This document shows, in pieces, positions 9,693 to 20,486 of a DNA stretch of 64,000 nt. The DNA lies in the NCBI RefSeq assembly GCF_900103735.1, contig NZ_FMXE01000018.1, positions 33,404-97,403 on the forward strand. Reading direction: 5' to 3'. The notes beneath the pieces are model-generated. The model searched no databases. It was not told where the DNA came from and saw only the letters and a program-made list of their open reading frames with translations. Source of the DNA: Algoriphagus alkaliphilus. Its GTDB lineage: Bacteria; Bacteroidota; Bacteroidia; Cytophagales; Cyclobacteriaceae. The position numbers and the translations under genes were made by a program. The number at the start of each line of letters is the position of its first letter. Within the stretch, counting starts at the first letter, position 1.

Positions 9693-9954
9693 TCCTTAAA
9701 ATTCTCCGGACTAGGTTAATAGTAAACCAATGTGAATTTTTGTTAGGAATTCCTCAATACTTAATTGGGGTGATAAAGCCTGTCAGAATTTCTAAGCAAA
9801 GGGTAACATTGTAATCTTAATTCAATTACCATTTTGATTTGTTGAAAAGCAAAATTAATTGATTGGTTTTTTTTGGGAAAGACATGAAATAGTAAATGAA
9901 ATGGTTTTAAGAAGACCTGAAGGGATTGAATAGGATGATATTTCAACGAAAGTA

Positions 9955-10795
9955 CGGCTTCATCTTTCAATTCCTTGCTACCAGTGAAGTGAAAGACACT
10001 CCCTTTATCCATGGCAGATTCGGCCCAGATATTACCCCGGTGTTGCTCCACGATTTTCCTGCAGATTGAAAGTCCAAGTCCCGTGTCAGCAAGTGTTCCG
10101 GAGAAATCCAATGCCGTTTCATTGACTTCCAACAGGGTTCCATCGGGATCCAAAAATCCTATAAACTGAAATGTGGAATTAAAAATACTTTTGAATTTTC
10201 GCTCTCGCTCTTCGAGTTCATTCTCGGCATGTTTGCTGTCTGTGATATTTTCAATCTGTGCGATAAAATGCCTAAGTGAGCCATCCTGATTCCAACCCGC
10301 CGAGCCGTTTAGATGGATCCAGACCGTTTGACCCTCCTTGGTAAAGTATCGCTTTTCCATGGAGTAGGATTCAATTTTTTTCTCAATATAACTGTTTGGC
10401 AAATTTCAGGTCTGTAAAAAGGTCATCCGGATGAGTAATTTCCATAAAGGTAAGCTTCAACAGCTCTTCCTATGGATATCCGAGCAATTTGCACAAGCTT
10501 GGGTTAACGTCTTTGAACCTACCCTCCTCAGAAACTAAAGCCATACCTATGGCAGCATGCTGAAAAGCAGTACTAAACTCAAGTTCTGAATTGCGGGTGA
10601 TGATTAGGATCTCATCCTGATTTTTTCAATCAGCTTCCAGCAAGATGTTTTTCCGGGTTTGATCCTAAGTCCCGATAATCAATAGTACCGCCAAAAATCC
10701 CAGTAAGGCAAAGCCTATAGAATTGTTGAAATTCATCCTTTCAGCAATCCCCTGAATTTTAAAGCTTTCGTCGATCAGATAGCTTTAAGTGAGGT
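9955..10795 (-). pseudogene. Decayed PAS sensor histidine kinase
   Basis: Fragments of a membrane sensor kinase are readable on the minus strand but interrupted. From the right there is a transmembrane stretch FALLGFLAVLLIIGT ending in TAG, a linker ending in TGA, and a PAS domain (FSTAFQHAAIGMALVSEEGR) broken by TAG after CKLLGYP. A frameshift near 10390 is followed by a PAC segment (YFTKEGQTVWIHLNG), then a second PAS that jumps directly into the kinase G box (DTGLGLSICRKIVEQHRGN). The whole HisKA domain is deleted. Three stops, one frameshift and one deletion argue against sequencing error. It lies directly upstream of the intact multi-PAS kinase. Confidence 0.85.
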
Positions 10796-10985
10796 AATTA
10801 AAAACCTGAGTGAATTTCAATTTGATCCCTCAAGGTAATTCAAAAAAAAATGCCGGAAATGTAAATGAAATGCAAGAAGCCCTGCTCTGACTGATAAAAT
10901 TTTCAATGACCAATGTTCAATGGCCAATTTTCAATGGGAAATGATCAATGTTCATGTAGAAGCCCTCTGATCATTTTCGCCACAA
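10796..10985. other. Low-complexity intergenic stretch
   Basis: No gene is seen. The stretch contains repeated short words of the type CAATGACCAATGTTCAATGG (10905-10950), similar to the CAATGG/CAATTTTC words near 4130. Such word repeats look like slippage-prone intergenic DNA; no function is proposed. Confidence 0.4.
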
Positions 10986-11023
10986 AAAAACCTGTCAGGT
11001 GCTATAAACACTGACAGGTTTTT
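10986..11023 (-). terminator. Intrinsic terminator downstream of metG
   Basis: The inverted repeat AAAAACCTGTCAG / CTGACAGGTTTTT encloses a loop of about 13 nt and has T-runs on both strands. It lies 84 nt beyond the metG stop codon. The symmetry would let it act in both directions. Confidence 0.75.
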
Positions 11024-11106
11024 GATTCTTCTTCTTTCTATTTGATGCCGGCGGCTACTTGAAGGAGACTGCTTCGCCACGTGCCTTGGTTCGCAGTGAC
11101 GCAGAC

Positions 11107-13167
11107 CTACGATATCGTCGATCCACTCGCTGTCACCGCATGAGGCATCAGGAGCTTCAGCTTTCCGTCCTTGTCTTCTGCCATCAGGATCATGCCTTCG
11201 GAATCAATGCCCATCATTTTTCGCGGGGCAAGGTTGATCAGCATGGTCACTTGTTTTCCTACCAAAAATTCCGGTTCGAAATGCTCCGCCACTCCGCTCA
11301 GGACAGTCCGGTGTCCCAATCCAATGTCCACTTTCAGCTTCAGGAGCTTCTTGGATTTGGGCATGCGCTCGGCTTCCAAGACAGTAACCACTCGCATATC
11401 CAGTTTGGCAAAGTCATCATAGGTGATCAATTCCTTCATCGGTGCCACAGACACATTGGCAGCTTCATTCATCTTTTTGGAGTCAAGTAATTTTTGAATT
11501 TGCTTTTCTACGGTTTCATCCTCGATTTTCTCGAAGAGTAAGCCCATCTGACCTAGGGTTTTACCTACGGAAAGTAGTTTTCTATTTCCAGCCTGAGACC
11601 AAGCCGTATTTTCCATTCCAAACATGTCAAACAGCTTTGCGGCAGTGAAAGGCAGGAATGGTTCAGAAACAATCGCCAAATTTGCCGCAATATTCAAGGC
11701 GATATTCAGGATCGTTTTGGTGCGCTCCGGATCGGTTTTAATTTCCTTCCAAGGCTCGGTGTCCGCCAGGTATTTATTCCCCAAGCGGGCAAAATCCATC
11801 ACAAAACTTAAGGCTTCACGGAATCTATACCGCTCGATCGAGGCGGCGATTTTCTCAGGAAATTCTTCCAAAGCAGCCAAAACCTCCTCATCGTACCCTC
11901 TGAGTGGTCCTCTACCAGGAATTTCTCCCTGATAAAACTTCTGAGTCAATACCACCGCCCGATTTACGAAGTTGCCATAGACAGCCACCAACTCGGAGTT
12001 ATTTCTGGACTGAAAATCCTTCCAGGTGAAGTCATTGTCTTTGGTTTCCGGGGCATTGGCAGTCAAGACATAGCGAAGCACATCCTGCTTGCCTGGAAAT
12101 TCTTCCAAATACTCATGCAGCCATACTGCCCAGTTTCTTGAGGTAGAGATCTTGTCACCTTCGAGGTTGAGGAATTCATTGGCAGGCACATTGTCCGGAA
12201 GGACAAATCCGCCGTGCGTTTTCAGAATTGCCGGGAAAATGATGCAGTGGAATACTATGTTATCCTTACCGATGAAGTGCACCAGCTTGGTTTCCTGATC
12301 TTTCCAATAGGGCTGCCAATCGATTCCTTTCTCAGCTGCCCATTCTTTGGTAGAGGAGATATAGCCGATCGGTGCATCAAACCAGACGTAAAGTACTTTA
12401 CCCTCGGCACCTTGAAGCGGCACGGGAATTCCCCATTCCAAATCACGGGTCATCGAGCGGGCCTGAAGCCCGTCACCGGCCTCGAGCCAAGATCGGCATT
12501 GTCCCAATACATTGTTTTTCCAATCCTCTGCGTGATCTTCCAGAATCCATTTTTTCAAAAAAGGCTGGTAGCGCGCCAAATCAAGGAACCAATGCTTGGT
12601 TTCCTTCAATACCGGTGTTCTGCCGCTGAGTTTGGATTTGGGGTTGATGAGTTCGGTGGGGCTGAGTGAGGAGCCACACTTTTCGCACTGATCCCCATAG
12701 GCGTGCTCGTTGCCGCACTTTGGACAAGTACCCTCGATGTAGCGATCTGCCAAAAACTGCCCGGCTTCCTCGTCATAGTACTGTTCGGTCGTCTGCTCCA
12801 GAAATTCCCCTTTATCATATAAATCCCGGAATAATTCCTGGGCTGTCTCGTGGTGAATTTTGGCAGAAGTTCTGGAGTAGTGATCAAAACTAATCCCAAA
12901 TTCTTTGAAACTCCCCTTCATCATCTCATGGTACTGATCGACGACTTGCTGAGGAGTCTTGCCTTCTTTGGCGGCTTTGATGGTGATCGCTACGCCATGC
13001 TCATCCGAACCGCAGATGTAAGCGACCTCCCGACCCTGAGATCGGAGGTAGCGGACGTAGATATCGGAAGGCACGTAGCATCCTGCCAAATGTCCGATAT
13101 GCAGTGGGCCATTGGCATAAGGAAGTGCTGAGGTGACAGTATAGCGTTTGAAGTTTTTATTGCTCAT
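11107..13167 (-). CDS. metG: Methionine--tRNA ligase
   Basis: 686 residues. It charges tRNA-Met with methionine, using ATP. The class I signature appears as [15 protein letters not shown], and the KMSKS-equivalent is KISTSRNW. A zinc knuckle is present ([18 protein letters not shown]). The C-terminus carries the EMAP/Trbp111-like tRNA-binding domain ([20 protein letters not shown]), which dimerises many bacterial MetRS enzymes. Length fits the long bacterial form. It appears monocistronic, with a -7 box about 70 nt upstream and a strong terminator downstream. ATG start at 13167. Confidence 0.97.
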   Translation of the reverse strand: MSNKNFKRYTVTSALPYANGPLHIGHLAGCYVPSDIYVRYLRSQGREVAYICGSDEHGVAITIKAAKEGKTPQQVVDQYHEMMKGSFKEFGISFDHYSRTSAKIHHETAQELFRDLYDKGEFLEQTTEQYYDEEAGQFLADRYIEGTCPKCGNEHAYGDQCEKCGSSLSPTELINPKSKLSGRTPVLKETKHWFLDLARYQPFLKKWILEDHAEDWKNNVLGQCRSWLEAGDGLQARSMTRDLEWGIPVPLQGAEGKVLYVWFDAPIGYISSTKEWAAEKGIDWQPYWKDQETKLVHFIGKDNIVFHCIIFPAILKTHGGFVLPDNVPANEFLNLEGDKISTSRNWAVWLHEYLEEFPGKQDVLRYVLTANAPETKDNDFTWKDFQSRNNSELVAVYGNFVNRAVVLTQKFYQGEIPGRGPLRGYDEEVLAALEEFPEKIAASIERYRFREALSFVMDFARLGNKYLADTEPWKEIKTDPERTKTILNIALNIAANLAIVSEPFLPFTAAKLFDMFGMENTAWSQAGNRKLLSVGKTLGQMGLLFEKIEDETVEKQIQKLLDSKKMNEAANVSVAPMKELITYDDFAKLDMRVVTVLEAERMPKSKKLLKLKVDIGLGHRTVLSGVAEHFEPEFLVGKQVTMLINLAPRKMMGIDSEGMILMAEDKDGKLKLLMPHAVTASGSTIS

Positions 13168-13234
13168 TAGTAATATAAATAGAAGACAGAATACCTGAGA
13201 CCGAAGAAGGAATGGTGATCTGTCAAATCGAGGC

Positions 13235-13242
13235 CAAAGATA
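13235..13242 (-). promoter_or_regulatory. Bacteroidota -7 box upstream of metG
   Basis: On the minus strand this reads TATCTTTG, an exact TAnnTTTG match, 67 nt before the metG start codon. No convincing -33 TTTG was seen at the expected spacing. Confidence 0.45.
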
Positions 13243-13264
13243 GAGAAATCAGCGGAAGGCGGGA

Positions 13265-13897
13265 TCAGGCATTTTGAAATTCATTCCGTGCTTCATCGGT
13301 CAGAATCCCATTGTAAATGATGCTGATGGCCTGATCGTAAATATCGGATGGAGGAATTTTCATTCCTTTTTGCATTGAATCCGGGAATTGGCTGTAAAAC
13401 TTCGGGTCCAAGAGTGACTGAACCGCAGCGGCATAGAGCAACACGATCAGGTTGACGTTAATTCTGGGATTGACCAGCCCCTGCGACACGCCCTGCTCGA
13501 TCAATTTGGCAAATCGCAGATATGCGGATTCATTGATGTAGGCGGTGAGTTCTTCCCAAATCTCCGGCGCATGATCTCTGAGATCTTCGAAAAGCTCGGG
13601 ATTGATCGGTGCCAAGTGTGCCGCAATTACCGTGAGGGTTGATTTCAGTTTCAGCGGAAAAGAGATGTAGCGGTTGTCGAGGATCGCCTCCACTTTTGCT
13701 GTCATCTTGGTTTTCAGGACCTCGAAAGAAGCCGACAACAGCTCAAGTTTTCCCGGGTAATACTTGTACAGGGTCTTTTTGCTCATCCCCAATTCCTGGG
13801 CAATGTCATCCATGGTGGTATGACGGTAGCCTTTTTGGAGAAAAAGCCGATAGGCCGCTTCCAGAATTTTCGCCTCGATACTGGTTTTTTTACTCAT
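13265..13897 (-). CDS. TetR-family transcriptional regulator
   Basis: 210 residues. The N-terminal 60 residues form a TetR helix-turn-helix (ILEAAYRLFLQKGYRHTTMDDIAQELGMSKKTLYKYY). The C-terminal ligand domain (residues 70-200) is not assignable to a ligand. It lies about 100 nt upstream of metG and 60 nt from the GNAT gene, all on the minus strand, but the gaps do not prove an operon. The target is unknown; members with this spacing usually repress their own or a neighbouring gene. Confidence 0.9.
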   Translation of the reverse strand: MSKKTSIEAKILEAAYRLFLQKGYRHTTMDDIAQELGMSKKTLYKYYPGKLELLSASFEVLKTKMTAKVEAILDNRYISFPLKLKSTLTVIAAHLAPINPELFEDLRDHAPEIWEELTAYINESAYLRFAKLIEQGVSQGLVNPRINVNLIVLLYAAAVQSLLDPKFYSQFPDSMQKGMKIPPSDIYDQAISIIYNGILTDEARNEFQNA

Positions 13898-13957
13898 TTC
13901 TTAAACTTCTGGGTATAAAGATAAGGACGATTTGCGATTGCTGATTTAGGTGGCTAA

Positions 13958-14644
13958 TTATACCCCAATTTTCTCCAAAAAATAGGTCCTTAAAGTCGCT
14001 CTTGGCTCAAAGCCCAGTTTGGTGTAAAGCTTTATGGCAGGCAAGTTTTCGGGATAAACATGTAGAAAGGGCACTTTTCCCGATTGGATAATGTCATGAA
14101 TTACGCGCTGCAGGACTTGGTATGAAAGACCCATTCCTCCAAAATCAGGATGCGTACACACCGCGCTGAGCTCCACAAAAGGATCCGGGCTTAGGCGCTT
14201 TCCGGCCATGGAAACCAGCTGGGCACCCTGATTGATCCCAAAGTACCCTCCAAAGTCAATCGTCCGAGAAAGAAAAGGTCCAGGTTTGGTCATTGCTACC
14301 AATTCAAGCATGGCAGGCACATCATCCTCTCCCAGTGCGGTCAGATTGGATTCCTGAGTCATCCCATTTGAACTGCCCGTATAAACCATCTGCAGGAGTT
14401 CGTGGTCATTTAAGACCTTCCAGCCATTATCGACAACGATTCTGCCGGGAGGAAAGAGAATTAACTTTTGACCCGGTTGGCAGATGCTGTGTAGCTGCCG
14501 GATACTTCCCGCCTCATAGTTTGTCATGCCTGCGAAAAATCCCATCTCTGAATTAAGAAATCTGCAATTTTCATTTCCGGAGGAGAACATCTTGCTTCCG
14601 GTATTCAACGCATTCCAAATAGGGTTATCCAGGGGGTGGGGCAT
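13958..14644 (-). CDS. GNAT-family N-acetyltransferase
   Basis: 228 residues from the ATG at 14644 (MPHPLDNPIWNALNTGSK); a TTG eight codons further upstream is possible but less likely. The C-terminal half has the GNAT fold, with the acetyl-CoA-binding motif A around HPDFGGMGLSYQVLQRVI and the later FLHVYPENLPAIKLYTKLGFE segment typical of motif B. The substrate cannot be predicted. It has no clear partner among its neighbours. Confidence 0.85.
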   Translation of the reverse strand: MPHPLDNPIWNALNTGSKMFSSGNENCRFLNSEMGFFAGMTNYEAGSIRQLHSICQPGQKLILFPPGRIVVDNGWKVLNDHELLQMVYTGSSNGMTQESNLTALGEDDVPAMLELVAMTKPGPFLSRTIDFGGYFGINQGAQLVSMAGKRLSPDPFVELSAVCTHPDFGGMGLSYQVLQRVIHDIIQSGKVPFLHVYPENLPAIKLYTKLGFEPRATLRTYFLEKIGV

Positions 14645-17476
<2,832 letters not shown>

Positions 17477-17606
17477 AGGCAAGAAGCTAGATACAAGAAA
17501 CGAGATTTGAGACTGCGCAGGTCAATGCAAAATTCGGGTTAAATTGAGTCAGGTGTAAGTCCAAGATTTGACTTGCTTGAATCCAAAAGATGAAGTAAAA
17601 AAAAAT

Positions 17607-18614
17607 ATGCAGCCCAGAGATATTTTACTTTTCCATAATCCAGACCAATCTGTCAAAGTCTCGGTTTATTTTCAAAACGGCACCTTTTGGCTGACCCAAA
17701 AGGCTATGGCGGAGCTTTTTGGGGTGAACGTACCCGCTGTCAACAAACACCTGAAAAATATCTTCGATACAGGAGAATTGGAAAAGGAAGCAACTGTTTC
17801 CATTTTGGAAATAGTTCGACAGGAAGGAAAACGAAGCGTAAGCCGAAATATGGAATTTTACCGCCTAGAAGCCATCCTTGCCGTTGGCTATCGGGTCAAC
17901 TCTATGCAGGCGACGGACTTCCGGAAGTGGGCCACGCAGACGCTCAACGAGTTTATCATCAAGGGATTTGTAATGGATGATGAGCGAATGAAGCAAGGAA
18001 AGCACTTCGGGCAGGATTATTTCGACGAACTGCTAGAGCGAATCCGGGAAATACGGGCAAGTGAACGCAGGTTTTACCAAAAGATCACTGATCTCTATTC
18101 GCTGAGTACCGACTATGACCCGAAAAGTCCTCAAACCAAGGAGTTCTTTGGCATGGTCCAAAGCAAACTTCATTGGGCCATCACAGGAAAAACCGCTGCA
18201 GAAATCATCTATACTGAGGCCGATGCCACCAAGCTCTACATGGGACTAAAAACCTGGAAAGATGCCCCTGACGGAAAAATCCAAAAAAGCGATGTCAGCA
18301 TTGCCAAAAATTACCTTGCCCATCAGCATATTCAGGAACTGAACCGGATCGTGTCCGCTTACCTGGACTTGGCTGAGAACAACGCGCAAAGGGGGATGGC
18401 CTTTTCGATGCAGCAATGGGCCAAGTTTCTCGATAGTTTCCTCGAACTCTCCAGCTATCCTATCCTGCGGGACAAAGGAAAAGTCTCCATGTTGGAAGCC
18501 AAACTTAAGGCCGGGGGAGAATTCGATAAGTTTCGGGTGATCCAAGACCAAACTTATCAGTCAGATTTTGATAAGTTGATCTCCAATACAAAAAAGCAAG
18601 AGAAATTGAAGTAG
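17607..18614 (+). CDS. RhuM-family protein
   Basis: 335 residues from the ATG at 17607 (MQPRDILLFHNPDQSVKVSV); an upstream in-frame TTG at 17568 is less likely. The N-terminal half matches the RhuM family: a winged-helix-like FWLTQKAMAELFGVNVPAV, then YRLEAILAVGYRVNS. The C-terminal half has the segment HWAITGKTAAEIIYTEADA. RhuM proteins are found on pathogenicity islands and mobile regions and resemble cell-filamentation/Fic-associated proteins, but their function is not established. The gene sits between ligA and a second copy of the ligA tail, so it was probably acquired. Confidence 0.85.
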   Translation: MQPRDILLFHNPDQSVKVSVYFQNGTFWLTQKAMAELFGVNVPAVNKHLKNIFDTGELEKEATVSILEIVRQEGKRSVSRNMEFYRLEAILAVGYRVNSMQATDFRKWATQTLNEFIIKGFVMDDERMKQGKHFGQDYFDELLERIREIRASERRFYQKITDLYSLSTDYDPKSPQTKEFFGMVQSKLHWAITGKTAAEIIYTEADATKLYMGLKTWKDAPDGKIQKSDVSIAKNYLAHQHIQELNRIVSAYLDLAENNAQRGMAFSMQQWAKFLDSFLELSSYPILRDKGKVSMLEAKLKAGGEFDKFRVIQDQTYQSDFDKLISNTKKQEKLK

Positions 18615-18683
18615 AAAAAGCACAAAACTCGGGGTGCCGTTGATCTCGGAAGAGGAGTTTTTTGAGATGCTGGATTTCGATTC
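18615..18683 (+). pseudogene. Second, frameshifted copy of the ligA 3' end
   Basis: Directly after the rhuM-type stop codon, the sequence can be read as [15 protein letters not shown]. This matches the LigA C-terminus [14 protein letters not shown] (17421-17465). A one-base deletion breaks the frame relative to the preceding AAAGCACAA, which aligns with AAAGCGCAG of ligA. Synonymous differences separate the copies, so this is not a recent simple duplication. The best reading is a displaced original gene end, or a tail brought in with the rhuM-type gene. Confidence 0.75.
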
Positions 18684-18743
18684 TTGGATCAATGCACTTG
18701 AATTAAATTCCATTTCCTAATCTGCCTAATTTTTAAAAGGCTT

Positions 18744-19526
18744 TTGCCTATTTTTCCGGGGCATTTACCAACCAAATCCTGTCAGGTGTCTTTTGAACAA
18801 TCCTTAATCCTAGTCTTGCTCGCCCTGCTGATCGGAGGGGGGGTTCTGATTTTTTTCCTTTCTCAAAAATTGAATAAAACTTCGTTAGAAAATCGGAAGG
18901 CAGCAGAACTCCTTAATCAGCTGGAACAAAAAACAGATTCCCTGCGACTTGAATCACTGGAATCCAAGCTGAATCCGCATCTGTTCAAAAACATCCTGAA
19001 TTCCATACAGTCGCATGCCTACCAAACTTATTTCGCTTTGGATAAGCTAGCCAATGTGTTGGACTACATCCTCTACGAAAGCCGCCAAAAGTATGTGAGC
19101 CCAAAAGAGGAAATCGATTTTGCACTGAATCTTATCGAAATCAACAAAATCAAACTCAGTCCTCTATTTGAATTGAGTGTGAAAACCAAAATACAGGATA
19201 ACGACCCGCTTTACCGTTCAAAAATATTGGCACCCCTGATTTCCATTGATCTGATCGAAAATGCCTTCAAGCATGCAGATCTTCAAAGTGGGGATTCCTT
19301 TATCCGAATCATACTCGAACTAAAAGAGGGCGTATTTTCCATTCTTGTATCAAACAAGGTGACCGGAAAGCCTACGCTTCACAAAGCTAACAGCGGCTTG
19401 GGTGCTGAGACTCTGGATCAGCGACTGAATATTCTCTACAAGGGTCGATATACCCTGGACAGGTTCAAAGAGGGTGAAGTTTTTCTGGCTCAACTAAAAA
19501 TCGACCTGAATGGAAAAGGAGCTTAA
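18744..19526 (+). CDS. LytS/YehU-type sensor histidine kinase
   Basis: About 260 residues. One N-terminal transmembrane segment (LILVLLALLIGGGVLIFFLS) is followed by a short coiled coil and a His_kinase domain with the phospho-accepting His in LNPHLFKNILNSIQSHAY. The ATP-binding N box is IDLIENAFKHA and the G box is SGLGAETLDQRLNILY. The start is uncertain: the longest frame opens with TTG at 18744, and an in-frame GTG at 18786 would start just before the membrane segment. It overlaps the LytTR regulator gene by 17 nt, so the two form a translationally linked pair. Confidence 0.9.
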   Translation: MPIFPGHLPTKSCQVSFEQSLILVLLALLIGGGVLIFFLSQKLNKTSLENRKAAELLNQLEQKTDSLRLESLESKLNPHLFKNILNSIQSHAYQTYFALDKLANVLDYILYESRQKYVSPKEEIDFALNLIEINKIKLSPLFELSVKTKIQDNDPLYRSKILAPLISIDLIENAFKHADLQSGDSFIRIILELKEGVFSILVSNKVTGKPTLHKANSGLGAETLDQRLNILYKGRYTLDRFKEGEVFLAQLKIDLNGKGA

Positions 19527-20229
19527 ATGCCTGCTACTGGACGATGAACTCCCCGGATTGACTTACCTTAAGATGTTGTGTGAGCAGATTCCGGGGCTTT
19601 CAGTCGTAAAATCATTCGTTGATCCTTCCCGTTTTTTGAAGGAATTTCCATCCTTGGATTTTGACCTTTGTATCATTGACATCGAAATGCCCCAGTTTGA
19701 CGGTCTTCAGGTCGCAAACCTTCTGCAGGGCAAGGCAATAATTTTCGCAACGGCCTACAAGGAATATGCTGCAGAAGCATTTGACTTAAATGCGGTGGAC
19801 TATCTGCGAAAGCCCGTTTCTATTGATCGTCTTAAAAAGGCAATCGACAAAGCCAGAATTCAGATCAATGCAAGGCAAGAGCCTTCCCGATTTTTCACCT
19901 GTAATACCGACAGGGGAAAGGCGCTTATCCCAATAGATCAGCTTGCATGGATTGGCACTTCGAATGGAGACAGCAGAGACAAAGAAGCAAATCTGAAAGA
20001 CGGCACTTCCCTCCTTCTTAAAAACATTTCATTTGAAAACCTTCAAAAATCACTTCCTGAAGGATCATTTGTAAGAATCAACAAGCAGGAAATTCTGAAT
20101 CTGAGTATGGTCAGGTTTTTTTCCCACGATCAGATCACCACCCTAGTGACTAATAAATCCGGGAAATCGGTAATCTTGAATTTGAGTGAGCGATACCGAG
20201 AGGACTTCCTCAGAAAAATGAAATACTGA
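19510..20229 (+). CDS. LytTR-family response regulator
   Basis: 239 residues. The receiver domain (1-120) has its acidic pair in LLLDDELPG, the phospho-accepting Asp in LCIIDIEMPQFDG, and the Lys in YLRKPVS. The C-terminal LytTR DNA-binding domain starts near residue 135 (FFTCNTDRGKALIPIDQLAWI) and ends SERYREDFLRKM. The gene overlaps the kinase gene by 17 nt, a typical LytS/LytTR arrangement. Targets are unknown. ATG start at 19510. Confidence 0.93.
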   Translation: MEKELKCLLLDDELPGLTYLKMLCEQIPGLSVVKSFVDPSRFLKEFPSLDFDLCIIDIEMPQFDGLQVANLLQGKAIIFATAYKEYAAEAFDLNAVDYLRKPVSIDRLKKAIDKARIQINARQEPSRFFTCNTDRGKALIPIDQLAWIGTSNGDSRDKEANLKDGTSLLLKNISFENLQKSLPEGSFVRINKQEILNLSMVRFFSHDQITTLVTNKSGKSVILNLSERYREDFLRKMKY

Positions 20230-20319
20230 ACTCATTACAATAAAATCCCGGTTTGTTACATTTCAGATCCAAATTACAACATCCCTATAAAATCTTACAC
20301 TGAATTAGTTCAACTTTAG

Positions 20320-20436
20320 TGGGAAATTAGTGAGGAATTGGACGGTCTATTGGCCGATTACATCCGGGGATGGTTGCCTGATCCAAGCCAGGCCAGGTAT
20401 CGTTTTATTGAAAAAAGTGACAAGCACACTGCTTGA
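20320..20436 (+). pseudogene. Possible coding remnant, unrecognised
   Basis: A stop-to-stop frame of about 38 codons with protein-like composition (EELDGLLADYIRGWLPDPSQ, ending HTA) and no start codon. It lies in the otherwise gene-free gap between the LytTR gene and the antiporter. It could be the C-terminus of a lost gene. I do not recognise the family and chance cannot be excluded. Confidence 0.25.
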
Positions 20437-20486
20437 TAGAAAGGATACCTGCATCACCCGGACCAAATAAATAAATCACTCAGCTT

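Noticed and set aside
12214..12669. 151-codon plus-strand frame
   Set aside because: It is antisense to the metG catalytic region and has no recognisable features.
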